Shown here piece after piece: positions 37,277 to 50,014 of a DNA stretch of 64,000 nt. The first letter of the stretch is position 1, and each line of letters opens with the position of its first letter. The position numbers were made by a program, and so were the translations under genes. Origin of the DNA: Daphnia carinata (Eukaryota; Arthropoda; Branchiopoda; Diplostraca; Daphniidae); the NCBI RefSeq assembly GCF_022539665.2, contig NC_081334.1, positions 1,054,001 to 1,118,000 on the forward strand, read 5' to 3'. The notes under the pieces are model-generated. The model did no database searches, was not told the origin of the DNA, and worked only from the letters and a program-made list of their open reading frames with translations.

Positions 37277-39784
37277 GATGTACGTTTTGGACACGACTGC
37301 CTTAGTCGAAGTGGTGCGTCCAACTGAGCTCCACAAGTAAGAGCGGTCGTGATTTACCTTGGCGAGAAGTAGGAAGAAAATAATATAAGAGATAAATGGA
37401 GGCGACTCACCTGTTAAGTCCCGACCTTGAATCCGTCTGTTGTTCTACCAAAATTACGAGTGTAACGTCTTAGCCATGGGGCATATCATCCCTCCGAGAA
37501 AGTGGATCCCCATAGTCGAATTCCTTAATTTTTTTTGTTTTATGTCTTAACTTCAGGCGGAATGGAATCTCTGAAACCAACAAGTTTTAGTCCTCGTTAC
37601 TAAGCTCCTCAGCGGCACAACAATGAAATGGAAACAAAAGAAATCGTTTCCCATGTTTCTGGTTTTTACTTTTTTTTTTTAAGTTGTCGCGAAGTCCTAA
37701 GGGCTTTCTTTTAACCAAACTTGGCGGCGTTGGCTGCAAACTTGTTCAAGGAACATGGGTTGCTTGTCTTGTTTAGTGCGTTTTCCCGAGCATTCAGAGC
37801 AGGGCGTTCAACTGATCTCTGGCGTGGATACGAGGGAAAAAACATTTGTGACCTTGGAGTATGTGGCTTTTTCTTGAGAAAGATGAAAGCCGAAAACCAG
37901 ATTTCCCACTTTGTTCTGTTTTTCACTGCCATAAAAGGGATTCCCAGAGTTCAAATGGTAAAAATAAGGCACCAAGTCTCTACGAAACACGTTTCCAATC
38001 ATCTCGTTTTTCTCCTCTTTAGCTATACCGTTATAAAGTCTAGATGAACTGGCAAACGTCTGTAAACACATCTTCAAGACTGAAACCATCACGCCTGCAG
38101 TAAAACGAGCCCTCAGGTACAAAGCGTTTCTATTTACACATTGACTTTCGGGAAGGTTACGTCTGCTAGAAATGTGATAGCCACCTGTCCCGGGTGTGAC
38201 GCGAACAGCATGAATCGCCTAAAAAGTAGACGAAGTGTGAAATTCATTATCATAACCTGAGGTGATAAGTCTATACTTGAAATAATCGTGTGTGTCATTA
38301 GATTCGCTATCTTAATTCTACGGAGACGTTTAATTTTTTAACACAGTTTTCATGTAAGATGGCAATTAGTCTACGTATCGACGACAAGCACGTGACGTTA
38401 AAGTGCAGAAGAAAAGTGATTGGAGCTAAAAAGCGGGAAAGAAATTATTGAGAAACACTTCCTTGATTTCCTCTTACGCCCAATGCAGCCAAACTCGTCT
38501 CGCTCTTAACATAATAATAATTATTGCACCTCTTCACGACAAAACGCCGTGATGCATCAACTCACGGTCGAACGTTGAAATGGCCCCAAGGTTTTTGTCA
38601 AAGACATTCTTAAGCATGTTAGATTCGTTTTCTTTTTTTGCCAAGATAGCCGTTGATGGTCAAGTTCCAAAAACTAAGGGTGGGTTTTCGCATTCAACCA
38701 AATCATTGCTAAGGTACAGGTGTCTTTTATATTTCAATGCCTTTTCTGAAAGTTCTGAAAGAAAACAGAATACCTCCTAACTCTGGTTTGCGGGATAAAT
38801 GGTTTGTCTCTTACATACGGTTTATTTCTGTGAATGCCGTAAAAATTGGGTCTTCTGTGAAGGCTTAAATAGGGTTTCAAAGTTCGAGCAATAGAAACTG
38901 TTGGAAACAATTTTTTGTTCTTGCTAGGGAGGTGGGTAAGATGCTCGATAAGATTTTTCAGATACGGTGGTTGCTAGATGGCGTGTTATGTAGACTGACG
39001 TAGTACTACATCCTGCCGTTGTGCTACATCCTGACGTAGAGGGAAGGTAAATACGGGTCACAAACATAACATTTTTTTGCGTTATTAGAAACTTTCAAAT
39101 TTTGCTCTTTAAAAAAACATTTTCTTAGTCCAGCAATTAAACTCAGATAACTCAATAAATGCTGGGACAGTTGACGCAAACTAATAAAACTCTTTGATTA
39201 TGATGAAACAGGATTTCTTTCATTAAGGGAGTATCAAACAGCTAATATAAGGGCTTGGCCTCTTGTATTTCTACGCTTTCCTTGCTGACCTTTGTGTCTA
39301 CGTTAGGCTGGCTCCGCTACGATGCAACTGATTCACCTTGTAGTACGTATTAAGTGCAGTGGTGGACGTTTCAAGTTCAGCTAGGGATAGGAAATCTATG
39401 GTTTACCCCATGGTTGAAAGTGTGGCAAGGCTGCCATCTCCTTGCCAGCCGTCCTTAACGTGCCACCTCGTACCGACCAAATCGAAATGGCACGGAGTAG
39501 CTCCGAGGTTAGCGAAACTTAAACCAGTGTTAGCTCTCTACGACTCATGCGCATCTTTATTTTTGCAACAATGATTGTCGTTTCCGTTTTTCTTAAACTT
39601 AAAGTTATTCGCAATTGTGTTTTCCTCTCCTATCATGCGTTGTCAAAGTTAAGGGTACATCAATGCACAAACACTGCGTGTATTAGGCAACCGTACGATT
39701 CGGAAATAATGTTCCAATGTCATTCATTCCAGTGCATTCGGCAAGAAAATGTTGGCCTTTTCCTGCTACATCCACTTTTGCATA
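37277..39784. other. Non-coding 2.5 kb at the right end of duplication unit 1
   Basis: Includes the carboxypeptidase promoter/5' UTR region (on the minus strand just above 37277). Several frames of 60-110 codons are open here on both strands, but they overlap, lack splice partners and have no recognisable motifs. Near 38998-39045 there is a short imperfect repeat of ACTACATCCTG-type units with GACGTAG. The same sequence recurs at 46695-49206. Confidence 0.5.
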
Positions 39785-39806
39785 TGGTCCTAAGAAATTA
39801 GGACCA
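39785..39806. repeat. Perfect 9-bp inverted repeat at the duplication junction
   Basis: Seven bases (TGGTCCT, 39785-39791) sit between the two units and belong to neither. With the first bases of unit 2 they form a hairpin: arms TGGTCCTAA and TTAGGACCA around the loop GAAA. The right arm is part of KSR exon 1 sequence, so the seven extra bases look like an inverted copy of adjacent DNA. Confidence 0.9.
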
Positions 39807-39866
39807 TAGAGGTAAGATTCTTTTTCAAAAATAAATTGGTATATATTTCAATCATAATGTTAACAG

Positions 39867-42800
39867 GGGAAACTAGTCAAATTATTCAGTAAACAATTAG
39901 TTGCAAAAGCCAAAATTTCCACTGAGGGACTACCATCTGAAGTCAGAAATATCCCTTCAATTAAACAATGGCTGCAAGTTGTAGGAATTTCCCAACCATC
40001 AGTTGAAGCTTTATGTGCCAAATTCCACTCACTGGAGTCCCTGCAAGAACTTTGTGATCATGAAATTAGAAGGATCTTTAATGAATGTTGTGCTAAGGAA
40101 GATGAATATCGAAGGTTGGTCAGAGCCCTTCAAAGTGTCAAAAGATACACAGGTAACATTAATTTGTATAACTCAATGTAACTTATTGTTTAAAATGAAA
40201 CTTGGGGTTTTAGAAGTTTTGGTGCATAATGAAAAGGAAGGCAGTAGTGGGCGGACGACTCCCGATCTAGCACTTTACTGGGATTCATGGGATAATGTTA
40301 CACATGCTTTGTTGCCAACTACAAGCATCCCGCAAAATGAAAATATCATGCACAATCCATTAAACGTTCAAAATGTACATACGGTTCATGAAACTATTCC
40401 GCAAACGGCTCCAGAGAACCGCAGTCCACCCTCCACACCATCGGTTCTAAAAGGAAGAGGTATCATTACTAAGTCTTATTTAAAGTAAGTTCCCCGACAA
40501 ATAAAAAAATTTGTATGTCTTTTCTACAGGAGACCGTATGAAATTTCCTGCTACTCCGCCGCCTCGCAAAAAAAATCAAGTTATTGGTGGAGCCACACCA
40601 CTTTTGTCGGATTTCCCTTTAACAAAATCTACTTCTCACGAATCCCAACTCGCTAATAGGATCGACGGAAATGACGTTGTCAGGTGACTATTCAATATTT
40701 TTACAGTTTCAACGCAAATATCACGGTAGATGTCGACAAGTGAAAAGTGCCTTGTGATAAGTTATGTTTTCCCATTATTAATGTCGCACGTCTTCATCAA
40801 GGATAGTTCTCTATGATGTACCTGTGTTTCAGGTTTAGCATGAATACTGATTTTTTTTCCTTTGTAATCTTTTTATTCATCCCTCTCCCCTTTTTGCTCC
40901 TTATAACTAACTATTATTTTCTTTAACGTAAAAATGGATTCTAATGGCTTGTGTGGCTTGCTGTTTGGAATTTTGTTAACAAAATCAATCAACCTTTTTT
41001 TTTATACCCGTGATAATTAAATTCCGTGATGTGGCGCTTGGATGGGTGGTGGGCATGTTAACTCTTTATCATAGTGGTGCGAATACTATGCTTTTGTCCC
41101 GCTTTCGTCGTACCAAACCTAACGCTTATTGGCTGGGACGCAGCATGGAACACTTGGCGGTGACTGGAAGCAGCTCTCCTGTACCAACTTCGAATAGCAA
41201 CTTACCTGGAACATCGCCGGCGAATACCATGCCATCTTCTTCAACGCCATCCAAAGGGCGCCACCGTTTGGCTACCGATCCTTGCAACGTAGTCGACGAC
41301 TCCAATGACGAAATTCCCAAAAGTAAAACATACTCATGTGTAGCAACTACGAGAATCTTGTAGATATTTAATCCTTTAAATTTTGATCTCGTTAGCAACT
41401 GTATCCACCCCTAAATCGCCTCGGACCCCGACCGTTGGTGGGCCGGCTGTTATGGCCCATACCATCAATCACCGCTTCACTATGACGTTCAAGATGTTGA
41501 CTGTCTGTGACCTCTGTTTGAAGCAAATGTTCATAGGCAAGTGACACCCGTAATGAAATCTAGTTTCAATGCGTAGTCAACTTTTTTTTTTCTTTTCTAG
41601 GTCTTAAATGCAAGGAATGTAAATATAAATGCCATAGAGATTGCGCTACTAAAGTACCACCGTCATGTAAACTTCCACCTGGATTTATTGATTATGTTCG
41701 CCAGTGTATCAGTGATGGTAAGAAAAGGCTCTTCTTCCAATGAAGTAGCTGTCCATATATAAAAATGATGTTTTCAAATAATAAATTATTTTTCAAGGTC
41801 CCCAAACACCAATTCTACAGCGAACGGCTGGAATGAATAACGCGATTGGCAATAGTATAATGTCGGTGCCATCTCCGTCGATGATCCGCCTCACGCCTCA
41901 TGACAAGAAAAAATCTAGAACACAGCCAGCCATTCACATGAATCAGGGTTTGAGATTATTGGAATAATTATCATTCATTTAGCCTATAAGTTCAGGCTAA
42001 ATATAAGTGGTTTCGTTAGTGTTTCAATGTGAAATTTTTCATTTAAAACTCTCGTTTTAGGAGGTGGATCTACATCGGTACTAGGCTTTGGTATGGGCTC
42101 TTCTCATTTCGATTCAAGTTCTACGACATCCAGCTGTAGTAGCTCAACGCCATCAAGTCCGGCATTAGCTCTACCGTCGCATATTTCTGCCAACCACACA
42201 CCAACATCAGCATCACAAACTATGCAGTTCCGTTTTCCTGGTAAAAATTATAAACGAAATTACGCAACAATAGAATTTTATTGGGTTGCATGAACCAAAT
42301 CTTAGACGTCCGTCAAGCTGATCGAGCCCAGAGTGTGGAGACATTACTATCACCGTTATTTCATATGCCTCAGACATCGAAACCCATTCAGCGTATTTCC
42401 ATCATCAGTGCAGTCATTAGTAGAAGCCCAGGTAATTTTGTAAGATAGTATTCGATGAGCAAATGTAGAATGGTGATCGATGTGCTAAACTAACCGATTT
42501 CCAGTACCAGTTAACCTCCCAGCCAATAACTCTACAACTGCGCACACATCCCAAGATCAGAACAAGATTGCTTCAGTTTCCGGTCTTTCTGGTACTTCTG
42601 GATCAAATTCGACTAGCACCGATTCAGAGCGCACCTACAGGGTTGACTCACAGGATAGTCAAATCTCTGACACGGAAACATCAGGCGACCGTCATTGGCC
42701 TCGCCAAAATAGCGTTCGTGTTGAAATCTAAATTATTTTTAATACGAACAAATTTTTGATTGCAAAATTTATTGCTTAGTTGTCGCTTCGAGAATGGGAC

Positions 42801-43996
42801 ATTCCGTTTCACGAATTGGAACTTCGTGACCCCATTGGTCAGGGTAGGTTTGGAACTGTTCACCGGGGCATTTGGCATGGCAACGTGGCCGTTCGACTCT
42901 TGAATATGGATCAGATTGGTGATGAAAAAGTTCTTGAATCATTCAAACTCGAGGTCAGATATTGAGAATGTTAAGTTTTTTTTTCTACCGTGCTAAACTT
43001 TTAAATGTTTTCTATGAATAATTTCAGGTTGCTACCTTTCGTAAAACTCGACATGAGAATTTGGTCCTTTTTATGGGGGCGTGCATGAATTTGCCGACCT
43101 TAGCTCTTGTAACGAGCATGTGTAAAGGATTGACTTTGTATACACACCTTCATTTGCGCAAGGATAAGTTTTCCATGAACAAAACAGTCATTATTGCCCA
43201 ACAAATTTCGCAGGTTAGTAGACTAACAATTAAAGGCACGGTTCAGAACTAGCTGCATCATTGTTTATTAATTTACTTATTCGTGACGTTGCACCAGGGA
43301 ATGGGCTACCTTCATGCACGCGGAATCATTCACAAAGACTTGAAATCCAAAAATATTTTTTTGGAAAATGGAAAAGTCATTATTACGGATTTCGGCCTCT
43401 TTAGTGTCTCAAAACTTTGCAAAATCCATGGGTCAGTCATAATTGAAGCAAACGCTCTTTTTATAGCGTCGAAAACAGTGTTGATTGTTTATGTTGCTCG
43501 GCTTTCAGGAGGAGGGATGCCCTTAGCATTCCACCAGGTTGGCTGTGTTACATGGCACCAGAGGTGATGCGTAGTTTGAGGCCTAGCAGTAAAGAGAACG
43601 ACGAGCTTCCTTTTACAATGGCTTCTGATGCCTACGCATTCGGGTATTACCGTCATACAGGAGATAGTTCTCTATTGGCTCTAATTCGAATTCATAATTA
43701 TTTGACTCTGCAGAACCGTTTGGTACGAGTTACTGTGTGGCGAGTGGCCGTATAAAGAACATTCTCCAGAAGCCATGATTTGGCAGATCGGCCGCGGTAT
43801 GAAGCAGTCGCTGGCCAATCTTCAGGCTTCTCGTGACCTCAAAGATATCCTCATGGCTTGCTGGGCTTTCAATGTGAAGGATAGAGCTGAATTTAGCAAG
43901 TTGCTCAAGATACTCGAGCGGTTGCCCAAAAAACGTTTGCTTCGTAGTCCATCTCATCCGGTTCATCTTTCAAGATCGGCCGAATCGGTTTTCTAA
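39867..43996 (+). pseudogene. KSR: KSR copy 2: 5'-truncated kinase suppressor of Ras (exons 2-16)
   Basis: Exons: 39867-40152, 40214-40459, 40530-40683, 41075-41322, 41396-41536, 41601-41717, 41798-41947, 42061-42240, 42306-42431, 42505-42713, 42780-42953, 43028-43213, 43298-43431, 43509-43643, 43714-43996. All join in phase to a stop, and the exon with seven Ts (43357-43363) restores [16 protein letters not shown], so the kinase-like domain is intact. Exon 1 is missing apart from its last 20 bases, and the duplication junction puts TAA just before them in the KSR frame. Exon 2 has no in-frame Met; the first is in exon 3 (ENIMHNP). The unit carries no obvious KSR promoter. It could be silent, make a CA1-less protein, or supply a kinase region by splicing. 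It is called a pseudogene because the normal start is lost. Confidence 0.75.
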
Positions 43997-44827
43997 TCAA
44001 ATTCCTATCATTCACTCAATGCAGTGCTTGGTATGTAGCTAATGAAATTTTCTATTTTAATCAAGATAAAGTGACTAATGGAATAATATCCGAATTCACC
44101 GTGGTAGTGCATCGGTTGGTTATATTTTGTCGGTGATAGCCCAACAAAATCTGGTTAACATTTTTTTTCCAACTTAAAAACTCGACATTTAGGCGAAAGA
44201 ACCGTTATATAGCGAATCTTTCGTCTCGTTGCTACTCATATTGTGCATTCTAGTAATTTAGTTGACATGTGCCAGTAATGATAGATAGTAGGCGCGCCGC
44301 TCATTTAGTCCCTGCAACCTCTCCCCTTGTATGTGCCTGTCAATAAAACGTTTCAGTCATTTCTGATTTTTCTTCGGCTGTACAGGTGACAAAGATCAGT
44401 TGATTGCGTCAGTTTCAAATCCCGTTACGTTTCAGTTGACCCCTTCAGTTAATAATCCCGTTACGCCAAACATATTTTCTGTTCTTGTTCGTGTTTTGTT
44501 TTATAAGGTACGCTTACACAATACGACCGTTAGTATTGCACTAAGCATTCTTCTTTAATTCGTCGCTGGTGTTAATCTACTGGAAAGTTGAACATTTGTA
44601 TGTGTAAAAATGATAGCATAAATGGTCGACCTTTTTTTTTAATTTTTGTTGTTTTCCGATTCCGTGTGTATTTTACTTTTTTTTTTTTATCTGTCACCAA
44701 TGAACTTTTTCACCATCAAGAGATTGGCGATATTTAATGGCATGCATTTTCGAAAATAACTCCCAATCTTCGTTCAACCCAATCCGAGCGTAAAATGCCA
44801 GCCCTTCGGATGTCGTTACAGCATAAA
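43997..44827. other. Convergent 3' region between KSR copy 2 and carboxypeptidase copy 2
   Basis: This is a copy of 34579-35412 with a few substitutions; the AATAAA near 44342 is retained. No coding sequence is seen. Confidence 0.6.
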
Positions 44828-46694
44828 TTAATTACAAACGAGACGGCTGATGGTCTTCTTTGGTAATTTCGACTCCAATTCGAAATTCACCTGTTCGGTA
44901 TAAATATCTGTAATTGAGATGCTCCGGCTGGCACTAGGTATGTATCTAGAAAATTTAAAAGTAATTAAAAAATTAATTTAGATGCAAATTCTGCTGGCAA
45001 AACGTTTAGCAAAATGCTTATGAAACTTAATAATTGCATATTATTAACCAAGCTCAACTCGGTTTGCATTACCCTTCAGCGAAAGACTGGATTGTGTATC
45101 TGCCAGGACTCAACAGACGCCAGTATTCTCCTCTTTCTGTAAATAGAAAACTGACTTCTGATTTATATTCACCTAAACATCTAAACAAACAGGTACCGGT
45201 GGAAGTGATGTTCTTATCGATTCCGAGAACATGGACGTACGCATCTCTGATGGGTCGTTTCGTATCTTTGTCAATGATTAATCCTATAATCATAAATAGT
45301 TTATTTGACTATTTGCAAACTAATCTTTTGTTTTCTTAACTTTTTACGAAAATTGACAACATAACATACCCCGTACTCCGCGATGCGTAGAGGCAATGTA
45401 ATTTAATAGAGGTTTGCGATTGTGATCCCATTCAACAGGCAGGTCCGAAGCAGGAGCATATTTGCAACACGACAATTCCAGTGTGATTTCAAAAGAGTTC
45501 GAGTAGCGGTAGTTGAAATCCTGCATTCCGCCTTTAAGATCGTACCAGCGAGCTCCGTTCGTTATTCCGTCTGCGAATCCGACACCACAGGTATCAGCTT
45601 TCTTCATAAGAGGGTGACGATCGGCGTAATCTTGGGATAGCTTGCGGAATACCTTATCGTCCGGAGAAGCGCTATAAAAGCCTTGAACTTGATCAGTGCT
45701 GAAATAAATTTAGGTAAGCGTTTTAAAAAGACAAAGTATTAGAAGTGTTTAACGTAGATGTAGTTTGATATGTTTAGGTTGCTTACCCAGAGCCGTCGTA
45801 AGGATAACTTGCTACAACAGCTCCTCCATGCAAACTGGCAGAAAGGACAAAAGGATTGTTCTTAATCCACTGAATGAGAGCTTGCGTTTCGGCAGCCCTG
45901 TTTTGCAACAGTTCACTTTGGCTTCTAAGTAATTTATCTTCTGGTTTTAACGGATCGGGAAAATCACGATTGAGATCGATGTTTTTGGCATTCAAACGGC
46001 CTCCTTCTGGTCCACCTGACCAGCAATCACCTTCCTGATGAGACAAAGTAACATAATTATCTATTTGTCTTAACTAATTCTTGCAAAGTTTATGGCAAAT
46101 GTGAAATCATTTCGAAAATGGCGCTTACTCGGGCTTTAACGAAGCCATCAGGATTCATGGAAGGCAAGAAGAAGATGTCAGTGGTGTTCAAAAGACGAGT
46201 GACGCGTGGATCCACGTTGTCTTTTTGAATCAAATGCGAGATAGTGCGAAGCAATAATTGACGTCCAACTACCTCATTTCCATGGATATTGCCAACCTGT
46301 AAAAGAAGTTCATATCGTATTCTTTCTCATATCAAACTCAAAATAACAAAAGGGTGGAAACACTTACCAATTTAACCATAGGCATCAGAAGATCACGTTC
46401 ACCCCTACCAACTGAATGGCTCAGTTCTAGTACGAGAAGATCGCGTCCTTCCTCACTCTTTCCGATTGAAAAAGTTTTAGCTTTGTTTGGATAACGACGA
46501 GCTATACTCTGAAGCCAAGTTATCATTTCCTCGTGAGTTAGGTAACGATCGGCTGGCACGTCATCGTCCATTTCCGGATTGAAATCATCCTTGTTGTTGA
46601 CTTCCTCGGTAATCGAAGTCGTTGGCAAACTCAAAACGGCCAACGTCAAAGTACTTAAGACTAACAAGCTGGTCCAAATCACGTTGACGATCAT
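44828..46694 (-). CDS. M14 metallocarboxypeptidase (CPM/CPD/CPE type), copy 2
   Basis: Exons on the minus strand are 46694-46368, 46296-46129, 46034-45787, 45698-45370, 45283-45197, 45136-45073 and 44945-44828, giving about 446 residues. All catalytic and zinc-binding motifs of copy 1 are kept. Seen differences include Asp to Gly in ADTC(D/G)VGFADG, His to Arg in ASTH(H/R)GVRG, and a changed C-terminus. A one-base deletion with neighbouring substitutions near 44850-44875 alters the last residues from TNQPSRL to TISRLVCN. Both copies should give active enzymes, so the duplication doubles the dose of this gene. The 5' flank is also duplicated, so regulation should be similar. Confidence 0.88.
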
Positions 46695-49206
46695 GATGTA
46701 CGTTTTGGACACGACTGCCTTAGTCGAAGTGGTGCGTCCAACTGAGCTCCACAAGTAAGAGCGGCCGTGATTTACATTGGCGAGAGGTAGGAAGAAAATA
46801 ATATAAGAGATAAATGGAGGCGACTCACCTGTTAAGTCCCGACCTTGAATCCGTCTGTTGTTCTATCAAAATTACGAGTGTAACGTCTTAGCCATGGGGC
46901 ATATCATCCCTCCGAGAAAGTGGATCCCCATAGTCGAATTCCTTAATTTTTTTTGTTTTATGTCTTAACTTCAGGCGGAATGGAATCTCTGAAACCAACA
47001 AGTTTTAGTCCTCGTTACTAAGCTCCTCAGCGGCACAACAATGAAATGGAAACAAAAGAAATCGTTTCCCATGTTTCTGGTTTTTACTTTTTTTTTTTAA
47101 GTTGTCGCGAAGTCCTAAGGGCTTTCTTTTAACCAAACTTGGCGGCGTTGGCTGCAAACTTGTTCAAGGAACATGGGTTGCTTGTCTTGTTTAGTGCGTT
47201 TTCCCGAGCATTCAGAGCAGGGCGTTCAACTGATCTCTGGCGTGGATACGAGGGAAAAAACATTTGTGACCTTGGAGTATGTGGCTTTTTCTTGAGAAAG
47301 ATGAAAGCCGAAAACCAGATTTCCCACTTTGTTCTGTTTTTCACTGCCATAAAAGGGATTCCCAGAGTTCAAATGGTAAAAATAAGGCACCAAGTCTCTA
47401 CGAAACACGTTTCCAATCATCTCGTTTTTCTCCTCTTTAGCTATACCGTTATAAAGTCTAGATGAACTGGCAAACGTCTGTAAACACATCTTCAAGACTG
47501 AAACCATCACGCCTGCAGTAAAACGAGCCCTCAGGTACAAAGCGTTTCTATTTACACATTGACTTTCGGGAAGGTTACGTCTGCTAGAAATGTGATAGCC
47601 ACCTGTCCCGGGTGTGACGCGAACAGCATGAATCGCCTAAAAAGTAGACGAAGTGTGAAATTCATTATCATAACCTGAGGTGATAAGTCTATACTTGAAA
47701 TAATCGTGTGTGTCATTAGATTCGCTATCTTAATTCTACGGAGACGTTTAATTTTTTAACACAGTTTTCATGTAAGATGGCAATTAGTCTACGTATCGAC
47801 GACAAGCACGTGTCGTTAAAGTGCAGAAGAAAAGTGATTGGAGCTAAAAAGCGGGAAAGAAATTATTGAGAAACACTTCCTTGATTTCCTCTTACGCCCA
47901 AGGCAGCCAAACTCGTCTCGCTCTTAACATAATAATAATTATTGCACCTCTTCACGACAAAACGCCGTGATGCATCAACTCACGGTCGAACGTTGAAATG
48001 GCCCCAAGGTTTTTGTCAAAGACATTCTTAAGCATGTTAGATTCGTTTTCTTTTTTTGCCAAGATAGCCGTTGATGGTCAAGTTCCAAAAACTAAGGGTG
48101 GGTTTTCGCATTCAACCAAATCATTGCTAAGGTACAGGTGTCTTTTATATTTCAATGCCTTTTCTGAAAGTTCTGAAAGAAAACAGAATACCTCCTAACT
48201 CTGGTTTGCGGGATAAATGGTTTGTCTCTTACATACGGTTTATTTCTGTGAATGCCGTAAAAATTGGGTCTTCTGTGAAGGCTTAAATAGGGTTTCAAAG
48301 TTCGAGCAATAGAAACTGTTGGAAACAATTTTTTGTTCTTGCTAGGGAGGTGGGTAAGATGCTCGATAAGATTTTTCAGATACGGTGGTTGCTAGATGGC
48401 GTGTTATGTAGACTGACGTAGTACTACATCCTGCCGTTGTGCTACATCCTGACGTAGAGGGAAGGTAAATACGGGTCACAAACATAACATTTTTTTGCGT
48501 TATTAGAAACTTTCAAATTTTGCTCTTTAAAAAAACATTTTCTTAGTCCAGCAATTAAACTCAGATAACTCAATAAATGCTGGGACAGTTGACGCAAACT
48601 AATAAAACACTTTGATTATGATGAAACAGGATTTCTTTCATTAAGGGAGTATCAAATTAACAGCTAATATAAGGGCTTGGCCTCTTGTATTTCTACGCTT
48701 TCCTTGCTGACCTTTGTGTCTACGTTAGGCTGGCTCCGCTACGATGCAACTGATTCACCTTGTAGTACGTATTAAATGCAGTGGTGGACGTTTCAAGTTC
48801 AGCTGGGGATAGGAAATCTATGGTTTACCCCATGGTTGAAAGTGTGGCAAGGCTGCCATCTCCTTGCCAGCCGTCCTTAACGTGCCACCTCGTACCGACC
48901 AAATCGAAATGGCACGGAGTAGCTCCGAGGTTAGCGAAACTTAAACCAGTGTTAGCTCTCTACGACTCATGCGCATCTTTATTTTTGCAACCATGATTGT
49001 CGTTTCCGTTTTTCTTAAACTTAAAGTTATTCGCAATTGTGTTTTCCTCTCCTATCATGCGTTGTCAAAGTTAAGGGTACATCAATGCACAAACACTGCG
49101 TGTATTAGGCAACCGTACGATTCGGAAATAATGTTCCAATGTCATTCATTCCAGCGCATTCGGCAAGAAAATGTTGGCCTTTTCCTGCTACATCCACTTT
49201 TGCATA
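46695..49206. other. Non-coding 2.5 kb at the right end of duplication unit 2
   Basis: This is a near-identical copy of 37277-39784. It contains the promoter-side flank of carboxypeptidase copy 2 and no supported gene. One 4-base insertion relative to unit 1 is visible near 48656. Confidence 0.55.
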
Positions 49207-50014
49207 GTATTTGTGAGGACTATTGCTCACGACAACTCACGAGAAACATACGCATATGTATATTTTTGTTGTTACGAGTTGTTACGATTATACGCGAATG
49301 GAATAGCCAAACGTAGTGTAATTATGTAACGAATGGATTTGCATACGAGTAGGGAAATGTAGAGCTTGTAGGAAATCCTCTGGCTCCAAAAGGGTTACCG
49401 ACCTGTTTTGTAATCGCTTAATGTATTGAACATATCGTTTTTCTTAAGTAATATGTAACCAGTCTTTATTTGAATATTGATAAACTGCAAAGCAATTATC
49501 AATTCAACAGTTCCAGAAACACCCCCCGTATATTTTTGGCTATCAGATTTTTGAAGAAAAAAAGACGTCCTGTATTTTTCATGGCAGTGGGTCGCATGTG
49601 GTTCAAACACTTGCGACCTACTTTCACTAATCGACGAACAGCAAACGACAGTATATACTTATTGTTTACTTCAGGGATAATAGAATTCAAAATCGCTAGT
49701 GGCTCCATTCAAAAACGATATACACACCACGCAAGGAACCTTACAGGGTTTTCCCAATAATAAAACTGATCAGTCCACGGATCAATGGAATATACTTGAA
49801 TGCCAAGTCACAAGTGCCAGTTGAGATTTGAAAGTCTTCCCCGCCGGTCGCAGCACAGCTTCCTATTCGCTAGGACGGTGATTTTTGCCAGTCTTGCCGG
49901 TAGCAAAACACGTTAGGGTCAAGTGCAGTTGTACTCTAAAGCGTCTACCAACGTGAAACGTTTGCCTTTGGTGTTTTGTTTTGTCTCGTTATTCATTTTC
50001 CTTGTGCATACGAG
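49207..50014. promoter_or_regulatory. Unique region upstream of the SLC13 gene
   Basis: The tandem duplication ends at 49206 and unique DNA follows. The last 300 bases before the ATG at 50015 should contain the SLC13 promoter and 5' UTR. No firm TATA box or initiator is assigned. Confidence 0.4.

Larger units (their letters stand above)
30376..39784 (+). repeat. Tandem duplication, unit 1 (9.4 kb)
   Basis: This unit and the next (39792-49206) are direct copies, almost identical base for base, with corresponding sites 9416-9422 bases apart. Unit 1 starts inside KSR exon 1, includes KSR exons 2-16 and the whole carboxypeptidase gene, and ends in non-coding DNA at ...TTTTGCATA. The near identity of introns and intergenic DNA points to a very recent duplication or recent homogenisation. 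Confidence 0.95.
39792..49206 (+). repeat. Tandem duplication, unit 2 (9.4 kb)
   Basis: This is the direct copy of unit 1. It begins at AAGAAATTAGG, the last 20 coding bases of KSR exon 1, and ends at ...TTTTGCATA, after which unique sequence follows. It carries KSR exons 2-16 and a full carboxypeptidase gene. Differences from unit 1 are single substitutions, 1-base changes in homopolymers, and dense patches in KSR exons. Confidence 0.95.

Noticed and set aside
37721-38122. Overlapping open frames of about 105 codons on both strands in the duplicated flank (repeated at 47139-47540)
   Set aside because: Both strands are open at once, no motif is recognised, and conservation between the units only reflects recent duplication, not selection.
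39547-39801. Plus-strand open frame running into the KSR copy 2 junction, a possible new first exon
   Set aside because: Its frame ends at TAG before the KSR exon 1 remnant and differs from the KSR frame, which itself has TAA at the junction.
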